Source: CAVORB01 sp964395315 (lineage in GTDB: Bacteria; Pseudomonadota; Gammaproteobacteria; Chromatiales; Chromatiaceae). Taken from it: 14,254 nt of DNA. Position numbers and translations under genes: made by a program. The stretch covers positions 1 through 14,254 of the forward strand of contig CAYNBI010000095.1 of assembly GCA_964395315.1 (NCBI GenBank). The letters are read 5' to 3'. Positions 7,031-12,899 of this stretch are shown here, piece by piece (the first letter of the stretch is position 1; every line of letters begins with the position of its first letter). The notes under the pieces are model-generated. The model was not told the DNA's origin. It saw nothing but the letters and a program-made list of their open reading frames with translations, and did no database searches.

Positions 7031-7504
7031 CTACCAAGAGGCGGCCGCTTCGGCGATGCTCTTCAGCATCTCCGCCACCTCGGTCATGACCTCGCTGTCG
7101 GCCGTCTCTTCCGCGGGCACCGTCCGGTGGGCGATAAAGGTCCTGTCTGGATCACTCGGCAGGGTATAGATCGCGAGGATGAAGGGGCAATTGACGATGC
7201 GGCTGGGGTCTTCCGCGGTCATCTTGCGCGAGAGAACCGCGCTGCAGAACTCGATGGACTCGGCGCGGCCGTAGATCTGCTCGTCCGTCCCCAAGTCCTT
7301 GCCGGTGCGTTCGAGCATCTCGCCCATGTGCATGATGTTGTTGATGTACATGCCGCGCTCCAGGATCGCGGTCTTGGCGCCCTCCATCACGGTCTCGAAG
7401 CCGCTCTCGCTCTCGTAGACGGCGTAGGCGCCCGCAGCGAAAGTCGTGACCGGCAACGCGGCAAGGGCGACGAGGACGAGCAGGAAGCGCTTAGCGGAGG
7501 TCAT
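7031..7504 (-). CDS. Exported DUF302-family protein
   Basis: The protein has 157 residues. A clear Sec signal peptide opens it (MTSAKRFLLVLVALAALPVT, then TFAAG with likely cleavage near residue 24). The mature part resembles DUF302: GFETVMEGAKTAILERGMYI (35-54), IEFCSAVLSRKM (84-95), then NCPFILAIYTL (105-115), with Cys87 and Cys106 as possible disulfide or metal-binding partners. DUF302 proteins are small periplasmic or cytoplasmic proteins of unknown function, often seen near sulfur and redox genes. ATG 7504 has GGGAG about 8 bases upstream. The stop (7031-7033) lies 22 bases before the start of the norD-like remnant, so the two were perhaps once co-transcribed. It is divergent from the phosphofructokinase gene across 123 bases. 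Confidence 0.8.
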   Translation of the reverse strand: MTSAKRFLLVLVALAALPVTTFAAGAYAVYESESGFETVMEGAKTAILERGMYINNIMHMGEMLERTGKDLGTDEQIYGRAESIEFCSAVLSRKMTAEDPSRIVNCPFILAIYTLPSDPDRTFIAHRTVPAEETADSEVMTEVAEMLKSIAEAAASW

Positions 7505-7514
7505 GGTCTTGCTC

Positions 7515-7538
7515 CCGGGCTAGTGGTTTCGAGCCCGG
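7515..7538 (-). promoter_or_regulatory. Hairpin overlapping the DUF302 ribosome-binding site
   Basis: A perfect 7-bp inverted repeat (CCGGGCT at 7515-7521 and AGCCCGG at 7532-7538, + strand) lies just upstream of the minus-strand start at 7504. In the mRNA, the 3' arm covers the first bases of the GGGAG Shine-Dalgarno (7513-7517), so the fold could limit translation of the DUF302 gene. That regulatory role is inferred from position only. Confidence 0.4.
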
Positions 7539-7627
7539 ATCATAGCATGCCCCCTACGTAGCGCGGTCGTGCGGCCGTAACATGGCGCAGGCACAATAGG
7601 GTAACAATACGGCAACCTGGCAGACAT

Positions 7628-8749
7628 ATGACGCAGTACATCGGAATTCTCACTTCGGGCGGCGACAGCCCGGGTCTCAATGCCGCCATCCGCGGCGTCG
7701 GGAAGTCAGCCATTGGCAAGCACGGCATGGAGGTCATCGGCTTCCGGGACGGCTTTCGCGGGCTCGCCGAGAACCGCTCCGTGCGGCTCGACAGCACCTC
7801 GCTCGCGGGAATCCTGACGGTCGGCGGCACCATCCTCGGCACCAGCCGGGAAAAGCCGCACCGCATGCTGGTGGGCGGTAAGGAACAGGATATGACCGAC
7901 GCCATCGTCGAGAACTACCAGGCCAACCATCTGGACGCGCTGGTCTGTCTCGGCGGCGGCGGCACGCAGAAGAACGCCCTGCGACTCAAGGAAAAGGGGC
8001 TGAACGTCATCACCCTCCCGAAGACCATCGACAACGATGTCTACGGCACCGACGTTACCTTCGGCTTCGACACCGCGCTCGGCATTGCTACCGAGGCCAT
8101 CGACCGGCTGCACAGCACCGCCCACAGCCATCACCGCATCATCGTGGTGGAGATCATGGGCCACCGGGTGGGCTGGCTCGCGCTCGGGGCGGGCATTGCT
8201 GGCGGCGCCGACGTTATTTTGATCCCGGAGATCCCTTACGACGTGGAGCAGGTGGCCCAGGCGATCCGCCACCGCGTGCGTTCCGGGCGCAATTTCAGCA
8301 TCGTCGCCGTGGCCGAGGGCGCGATGTCTGTCGAGGAGGCGGCGGTCCTGCACGATGCCGAGGAGCGCAAGGCGCAGGCCGACGACAAGGAAGAGAAGAA
8401 ACGCGCCAAGGCCCAAATCAAGGAGATCGAGGCGAACCGGGGCAACCATACGCTGAGTCTGGCACGCCAGCTCGAGGCGCTGACTGGGCTCGAATCGCGG
8501 GTCACCATCCTCGGTCATCTGCAGCGTGGCGGCACACCCTCCGCAGCGGATCGGCTGCTGGCGACACGATTGGGAAGCGCCTGCGCGGATTTCATTCGTC
8601 AGGACATCTTCGGCGTCATGGTTGCGGCCCGCGGCGAAGGGGTGGAGGCGGTTGCCCTGGAACGGGTCGCCGGGCGGCGCAAGCCCATTCCCATGGACCA
8701 TCCGTGGATCGAGACAGCCCGCAGCGTGGGTACCAACCTCGGCGATTGA
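7628..8749 (+). CDS. 6-phosphofructokinase, mixed-substrate (ATP/PPi) clade
   Basis: The 373-residue cytoplasmic enzyme phosphorylates fructose 6-phosphate to fructose 1,6-bisphosphate. Family motifs are ILTSGGDSPGLNAAIRG (7-23), PKTIDND (131-137, catalytic Asp135 and Asp137), GTDVTFGFDTA (140-150), VVEIMGHRVGWLAL (173-186) and LGHLQRGGTPSAADR (295-309). Two positions that predict the phosphoryl donor are informative. The usual GGDGS of ATP enzymes is GGGGT (109-113), so the Mg-ATP aspartate is Gly111; Lys132 in PKTIDND is the residue seen in PPi-type and group III enzymes, where E. coli has Gly. The donor is therefore uncertain. A charged Lys/Glu-rich insert (about 233-272) precedes the C-terminal sugar-binding part. 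The start at ATG 7628 fits the conserved N-terminus, but its ribosome-binding site is weak. In autotrophs such enzymes can serve glycolysis or a modified Calvin cycle (established for some relatives, not shown here). Confidence 0.92.
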   Translation: MTQYIGILTSGGDSPGLNAAIRGVGKSAIGKHGMEVIGFRDGFRGLAENRSVRLDSTSLAGILTVGGTILGTSREKPHRMLVGGKEQDMTDAIVENYQANHLDALVCLGGGGTQKNALRLKEKGLNVITLPKTIDNDVYGTDVTFGFDTALGIATEAIDRLHSTAHSHHRIIVVEIMGHRVGWLALGAGIAGGADVILIPEIPYDVEQVAQAIRHRVRSGRNFSIVAVAEGAMSVEEAAVLHDAEERKAQADDKEEKKRAKAQIKEIEANRGNHTLSLARQLEALTGLESRVTILGHLQRGGTPSAADRLLATRLGSACADFIRQDIFGVMVAARGEGVEAVALERVAGRRKPIPMDHPWIETARSVGTNLGD

Positions 8750-8863
8750 GCACGTCTAACCGGACGCTGAGCTAGGGCCATCCTGGCCAAGATCAGTAAG
8801 CTACTCAAGCGGCGCTGAATTGACCCCCAGTTTCCTAACCTGGCGCGGCACTTCAGTAATTTG

Positions 8864-8892
8864 CTGACCGGGGAATATAAGCGATCTATAAT
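8864..8892 (+). promoter_or_regulatory. Sigma70-type promoter of the sulfur-globule-like gene
   Basis: A perfect -10 box TATAAT (8887-8892) has CTGACC (8864-8869; 4 of 6 matches to TTGACA) upstream with an ideal 17-base spacer. Transcription would start near 8899, giving a leader of about 48 bases before the ATG at 8947, with a strong AGGAGG (8935-8940). Such a consensus-like promoter plus Shine-Dalgarno fits a highly expressed structural protein. Confidence 0.7.
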
Positions 8893-8946
8893 CAACGGTG
8901 GGATATGAGTCCCGTCTTTGAGACTTTTAGATCGAGGAGGAAAGTC

Positions 8947-9279
8947 ATGAAGAAGACTTGGCTTGCTGCCGTGGGTGTCGTGCTCTCCGGTGCCACCGCT
9001 CTGGCAACCATGCCCGCCCAGGCATTCTGGGGCAACTGGGGTAGCGGCGGCCCCTGGTACGGTGGCCCCTGGTACGGTGGCCCCTGGTATGGCGGTTATC
9101 CTTACTACGGCGGCTGGGGTGGTTATCCCTACTACGGTGGTTGGGGCGGCTACCCGTACTACGGCGGTTGGGGTGGTCCATGGGGTGGTTACGGTTATGG
9201 CTATCCGCTCTATGGTGCCTATCCTTATGCAGTCGCTCCCGCGGCTATTGCTCCCGCGGCCTCTGGCGCGGACAAGTAA
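8947..9279 (+). CDS. Sulfur globule protein-like secreted repeat protein
   Basis: This small protein (110 residues) starts with a Sec signal peptide (MKKTWLAAVGVVLSGATALA; cleavage after PAQA, residue 26). The mature 84 residues are almost only Gly, Tyr, Trp, Pro and Ala. They include three GPWYG units (35-49), three identical 9-residue GYPYYGGWG units (50-76), a GYGYGYP stretch and an Ala/Pro-rich end. This composition, length and signal peptide match the sulfur globule envelope proteins (SgpA/B/C) of Chromatiaceae, which coat periplasmic sulfur deposits. The aprA gene in this window agrees with a sulfur-storing lifestyle. ATG 8947 was chosen for the AGGAGG at 6-base spacing; an in-frame ATG at 8905 would put charged residues before the signal peptide. 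The gene is monocistronic: own promoter (8864-8892) and two stem-loops after the stop. Other glycine-rich cell-envelope proteins are an alternative. Confidence 0.8.
   Translation: MKKTWLAAVGVVLSGATALATMPAQAFWGNWGSGGPWYGGPWYGGPWYGGYPYYGGWGGYPYYGGWGGYPYYGGWGGPWGGYGYGYPLYGAYPYAVAPAAIAPAASGADK
9049..9174 (+). repeat. Tandem coding repeats: 3 x 15 bp then 3 x 27 bp
   Basis: Three 15-bp units encode GPWYG (9049-9093) and three 27-bp units encode GYPYYGGWG (9094-9120, 9121-9147, 9148-9174). The 27-bp units differ from each other at four or five bases, and every difference is at a synonymous third codon position. The peptide repeat is thus preserved while the DNA has drifted, which points to selection on the protein. 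Confidence 0.9.
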
Positions 9280-9290
9280 GGCGACCGCGA

Positions 9291-9321
9291 AAGACGGCGG
9301 CGCGCCGCGTCCCGCCGTCTT
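9291..9321 (+). terminator. First stem-loop after the sulfur-globule-like gene
   Basis: A perfect 10-bp stem, AAGACGGCGG (9291-9300) with CCGCCGTCTT (9312-9321), has an 11-base GC-rich loop and lies 11 bases after the stop. It is followed by only a short T stretch, so alone it is a weak terminator. It may stabilise the mRNA end or act together with the second hairpin. Confidence 0.65.
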
Positions 9322-9324
9322 GAT

Positions 9325-9352
9325 GCAAAGGGCCGGTTCGCCGGCCCTTTGC
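9325..9352. terminator. Second, strong stem-loop terminator after the sulfur-globule-like gene
   Basis: A perfect 12-bp stem (9325-9336 with 9341-9352) is closed by the four-base loop TTCG. The stem contains AAA on one side and TTT on the other next to a GC core, the pattern of a bidirectional intrinsic terminator, though no long T-run follows. It separates the gene from the acyl-CoA synthetase. Confidence 0.8.
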
Positions 9353-9456
9353 CGTTGATGAAACAGCCGACGAGGCCGAGGGAGCGGTCCTGGCGATCGC
9401 GGCGGCATCATGTCACTTTCACTTGATCCGATGTCTGATCCTCGGCGGGAGGACAA

Positions 9457-11205
9457 ATGCCGCACGAATCGCCCCATGAGTTGAGCCAATCGCGCAACGC
9501 GGCCGCGATCTTTCTTGCTCAGGCGCGACGAGCTGACCTGCGCGATACGCCTCGATGCATGATCCCCGCGGAGGGCGGCCAGTGGAAAGCCGTGACTTGG
9601 GGCGAGATGGCCCGCCGCATCGAGTGCATCGCCGCGTTCCTGATCGGCAGGGGCGTGAACAAGGACCTGAAGGCGGCGGTCCTTGCGGCCACCCGGCTTG
9701 AGTGGGGCTTGGCCGGCCTTGGCCTGCTCGCCGCCCGTGGCGTGTTGGTACCCGTCTACCCGAGCCTGGCCGGGGATCCCCTGACCCACATTCTTTCCCA
9801 CTCCGACACGCGGGTTCTGTTCCTCGAGAACGCCGAGCAACTCGACCGGGTGTTGCGGGTGTGGGACAGCCTGGCGATCGAGACGCTGGTCGTGTTTGAT
9901 CCGGTGGACGCTCGGGCGCGGGCCCTGGCCGCGGGTCTGGACCCAGATCGGCTCGCCGCCCAGACCTTTTCGCTGCGTCAGGCGGAGAGTATCGGCGCGG
10001 ATGTCCTGCGGCGAGAGCCGGGACTCGTGGAGGAGCGTGTGGCATCCCTTCGGCTCGATGATGTCGGCTTGCTGGTCTACACGTCAGGCACCACCGGGAT
10101 GCCCAAGGGCGTACTGCTGACCCATCGTAATGTTGGCGTCAACGGGGAGGACTGGGTCACGGTCAATGGTCCGCTCCTGCACGAGGGCGACCTTGACATC
10201 CTGTGGCTACCCATGTCCCACATCTTCGGTTGGGGACAGTTTTGCCTGGGCAACCAGCTCGGCTTCCTGACCTACTTCAGCGGGCCGGCCAAGGCCCTGG
10301 AGCACTTGGCCGCTCTGTCTCCCAACGTCTTCATGAGCGTGCCAGCCTACTGGGAGAAGCTTGCGCAGGCGGCGCGGGCCGTACCCGGCAACGAGCAGGC
10401 TCGATGCGCCGAGTTGCACCGGCTGACCGGCGGCCGGCTGACCTTCTGTCTCTCCGGCGGCGCCGGTCTGGGCCGCGACGTCAAAGAGTTCTTCAAGGCC
10501 GCGGGCATCATGATCATCGAGGGCTACGGCCTGACCGAGTGTTCCCCGACACTGACCATGAACCGGGTCGACGACTACGACTTCGACTCGGTGGGCAAGC
10601 CCTTTCCGCGGGTCCGGATCAGGCTCGCGCCGGACGGCGAGATCCTGGCGAAAGGGGAGAATGTATTCGCCGGCTACTACAAGGACGAGGCTGCCACGGC
10701 CGCCATGTTCGATGCGGAGGGTTGGCTCAAGACCGGCGACCTCGGCTGTTTCAACGAGCGGGGCTTCCTCCGGATCATCGGGCGCAAGAAAGAGATCCTG
10801 GTGACCTCCGGGGGTAAGAACATCCCGCCCCAGAACATCGAGCTCAGATTTCGCAACGACTCGCTGATCAGCCAGGTGGTCGTCTACGGTGACGGGAAGA
10901 AGTACCTCACGGCCTTGGTCGACATCAACGAGCAGACCGCCCGTGCCTTTCTGGCAGAGGCGGGGGAGCTGGAGTCCGGTTCGATCCGGGGCCATCCGCT
11001 GATTCGCCGCCTGGTGGGCGAGCGCATCGCGGAGGTCAACCGAGGCCTGGCGCCATTCGAGACCATCAAGGATTTCGTCATCGCCGCCGAGCCGCTGACC
11101 GTCGAGTCGGGGATGCTGACCCCTTCGCTGAAGATCAGGCGTGCCAGGGTCTACGAGAGCCATCGGGCGGCCTTGGAGTCTCTCTACCGCCCACGAAGCG
11201 GTTAG
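9457..11205 (+). CDS. Long-chain acyl-CoA synthetase (AMP-forming)
   Basis: This 582-residue ANL-superfamily enzyme activates a fatty acid with ATP to acyl-AMP and then to acyl-CoA. All core motifs are present in order: the phosphate-binding loop YTSGTTGMPKG (208-218), LPMSHIFGWGQ near residue 250, YGLTE (357-361), WLKTGDLG (423-430) with Asp428 for ribose binding, the hinge GRKKEILVTSGGKNIPPQNI (442-461), and PSLKIRR with Lys559, the likely adenylation lysine. The VTSGGKNIPPQNIE stretch is typical of long-chain (FadD15/AasC-like) enzymes rather than acetyl-CoA synthetase. ATG 9457 has GGGAGGA close upstream (9447-9453). Length is normal. It stands alone on the + strand, isolated by the upstream terminator, and its stop lies only 13 bases from the end of the convergent TPR gene. 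Chain-length specificity cannot be read from sequence. Confidence 0.92.
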   Translation: MPHESPHELSQSRNAAAIFLAQARRADLRDTPRCMIPAEGGQWKAVTWGEMARRIECIAAFLIGRGVNKDLKAAVLAATRLEWGLAGLGLLAARGVLVPVYPSLAGDPLTHILSHSDTRVLFLENAEQLDRVLRVWDSLAIETLVVFDPVDARARALAAGLDPDRLAAQTFSLRQAESIGADVLRREPGLVEERVASLRLDDVGLLVYTSGTTGMPKGVLLTHRNVGVNGEDWVTVNGPLLHEGDLDILWLPMSHIFGWGQFCLGNQLGFLTYFSGPAKALEHLAALSPNVFMSVPAYWEKLAQAARAVPGNEQARCAELHRLTGGRLTFCLSGGAGLGRDVKEFFKAAGIMIIEGYGLTECSPTLTMNRVDDYDFDSVGKPFPRVRIRLAPDGEILAKGENVFAGYYKDEAATAAMFDAEGWLKTGDLGCFNERGFLRIIGRKKEILVTSGGKNIPPQNIELRFRNDSLISQVVVYGDGKKYLTALVDINEQTARAFLAEAGELESGSIRGHPLIRRLVGERIAEVNRGLAPFETIKDFVIAAEPLTVESGMLTPSLKIRRARVYESHRAALESLYRPRSG

Positions 11206-11218
11206 CCCGCGGCTCGGG
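11206..11218. other. Minimal convergent intergenic gap
   Basis: Only 13 bases separate the stop codons of the acyl-CoA synthetase (+) and TPR (-) genes. They can form a tiny 4-bp hairpin (CCCG at 11206-11209 with CGGG at 11215-11218), and no T-tract is present on either side. Transcripts from the two strands probably overlap at their 3' ends. Confidence 0.5.
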
Positions 11219-12895
11219 TCAGTACGGCACCGCGGCCGGATAATCCCGGAAGGGCGCGACCGGGTCGAAGGGTGGTGGCGAGAGCAGCGGGTCGCCCTCG
11301 GGCCAGGCGGGTTGGGGTAGCTCGCCCGTCTCGTACGCCTTGAGCTCCGCTCGCATCAGCTCCTGCTCGGCGAGAGGCGTCATCCACGCCGCGATCGCGA
11401 GGAGCTGCCTCTGGGCTGGTACGGCTTTGTCAAAGGCCCCCGAGGCCGCCTGCGCGAGGGTCAGGACCCGCCGGTGTGGCGGAATGGGTTGGACGAGGCT
11501 CAGCTCCGAGGCGATCTCCAGGGCTTGCTCGGGGGCGCGGAGTGCCGGGTCGGCCGCCGCCGCGAGCAGGCGCGCCAGCGCGTAGCCCAGCATCGGATCT
11601 TGCGGATACTGCGTGCGCAGGTCCCGAAGACGCTTGAGGACGGAGGATTCCGAATCGCCCGCCCGCAGCCGGGCGATCAGCTCCAGCAGCCGGGCCGGGG
11701 CGATCTCCCGATCCGCCGCCTGCGCCTTGGCGTAGCCCGCCGCCGCTTCGGCATAACGGCTGGCGATGAAGTCCAGATTCGCGAGATAGAACAGGGCGCC
11801 GGCATGGCCTGGATCCACCGCCAGAGCTCGCTGGTAATAGTCCGCCGCACTTTCCTGCGCGCCCCGCTGCTGAAGCAGGACGCCCTGAAGGAAATTCGCC
11901 AGGAGGTCGTGCGGCTCTGCCGCGAGGGCGGTCTCCAACTGCTCGGCCGCGGCGTCACCCCGCCCGGCCAGGTAGAGCGCCCGCGCATAGCTCACCCGCG
12001 CCGGGACATTGCCCGGGTCGATGGCGAGCCCCTCGGCGAAGCGCTCGGCGGCAGCGGCGTAGTCGCCTTCCCGGATGGCGTGTATGCCCTTGTGGAACGC
12101 GGGCAGGGAGCGTTTTGACGCGCCTTGGAGCTGCTCCAGCAAGGGGTCCTTCGCCGCGGGCGTCTTCGCCACGAACAGGGCGAGGTGCTCCCGCGCCAGG
12201 TTGTTCTTGCCCAGCGCCCGATAGGCCTGCCCCAGGGGATAGTGGACCTCGGTGGCGTCGGGGTTGGCAGCAAGGGCCTTCTCCAGGTGGGCGACCGCAT
12301 CGTCGTGCCGGCGCTCCAGGTTCGCGATCTGGCCCAGGTAGTAGTTGGCCGCGGCGGTGAGGCCCGGGGTGTCGGCGATCCTCTCCAGGGCGGCAGCTGC
12401 CTCCGATAACTCGCTACGGTCCAGGTGGACCTTGCCGAGCCGGAGGTACAGGGTCGGATAGTCGGCGTCCAGTGCCTGGGCGACCCTGAGATAATCCAGC
12501 GCCTGATCGGCGTTGCCAGCCATCATCGCCAGATAGCCCGCATAGTAGGGCCAGCGGAACTCCTGGGGCTCAAGGGCCTGGGCGCTGCGGAAACAGGCGT
12601 CCGCCTGGGCCTCCACCTCGACGAGCAGGAACAAGGCCCCCAGCCGGCCGTAGGCCGCGGCGAGGGAGGCAGTGTCCGGCTCGGGCCCGGCCAGCAGCCC
12701 TGCGACCTCCGCACGTGCCTCGGCGATGGCCTGCTGCATCAGGCGCTCCGCGCCGCTGATGTCGACCTCCTGAACCGGGACCAAGATCCGCTGCCAGCGC
12801 TGGGGCAGCTCCGAGAGGACATCCGCTGACGCCTGGATCCACGCCACCGCAAGCGTGGTGGACAGCGTGGCGCGAAACCAAGCCTGGAAAGTCAT
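11219..12895 (-). CDS. Exported TPR-repeat protein
   Basis: The protein has 558 residues, with an N-terminal signal sequence (about 1-24, LSTTLAVAWIQASA before Asp25) and then roughly ten tetratricopeptide-like helical hairpins. Examples are YAGYLAMMAGNADQALDYLR, YLRLGKVHLDRSELSEAAAA, YYLGQIANLERRHDDAVAHL, YPLGQAYRALGKNNLAREHL and LFYLANLDFIASRYAEAAAG. TPR arrays are protein-binding scaffolds, so a periplasmic assembly or adaptor role is likely. The last ~60 residues are Pro-rich (PQPAWPEGDPLLSPPPFDP) and not TPR. The ATG at 12895 lies 4 bases after the stop of the upstream CRTAC1-like gene, with the Shine-Dalgarno inside that gene's end, so the pair is translationally coupled. The partner of the scaffold may well be its neighbour (inference). 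Confidence 0.88.
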   Translation of the reverse strand: MTFQAWFRATLSTTLAVAWIQASADVLSELPQRWQRILVPVQEVDISGAERLMQQAIAEARAEVAGLLAGPEPDTASLAAAYGRLGALFLLVEVEAQADACFRSAQALEPQEFRWPYYAGYLAMMAGNADQALDYLRVAQALDADYPTLYLRLGKVHLDRSELSEAAAALERIADTPGLTAAANYYLGQIANLERRHDDAVAHLEKALAANPDATEVHYPLGQAYRALGKNNLAREHLALFVAKTPAAKDPLLEQLQGASKRSLPAFHKGIHAIREGDYAAAAERFAEGLAIDPGNVPARVSYARALYLAGRGDAAAEQLETALAAEPHDLLANFLQGVLLQQRGAQESAADYYQRALAVDPGHAGALFYLANLDFIASRYAEAAAGYAKAQAADREIAPARLLELIARLRAGDSESSVLKRLRDLRTQYPQDPMLGYALARLLAAAADPALRAPEQALEIASELSLVQPIPPHRRVLTLAQAASGAFDKAVPAQRQLLAIAAWMTPLAEQELMRAELKAYETGELPQPAWPEGDPLLSPPPFDPVAPFRDYPAAVPY

Positions 12896-12899
12896 GTCC

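Noticed and set aside
6508..7089. + strand open frame opposite the norD-like remnant
   Set aside because: It is Arg/Cys-rich with no motif, while the minus strand shows clear vWA homology across frames.
8776..8860. Possible transposase tail or insertion-sequence end after the phosphofructokinase gene (LAKISKLLKRR-like peptide and a GACCCCC stretch)
   Set aside because: It is too short to identify, with no terminal inverted repeats or target duplication visible; the 5-bp hairpin at 8776-8788 also lacks a T-run.
8905..8946. Alternative start of the sulfur-globule-like protein
   Set aside because: It would add 14 charged residues before the signal peptide and ignore the AGGAGG placed for ATG 8947.
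9410..9484. 24-codon upstream frame overlapping the acyl-CoA synthetase start
   Set aside because: It has no good ribosome-binding site and no conserved content; probably chance.
8599..9840. 413-codon open frame on the minus strand
   Set aside because: It crosses the phosphofructokinase end, the terminators and the acyl-CoA synthetase start; the protein has no domain signals.
10207..11163. 318-codon open frame on the minus strand
   Set aside because: It is antisense to the acyl-CoA synthetase, whose motifs are complete on the + strand.
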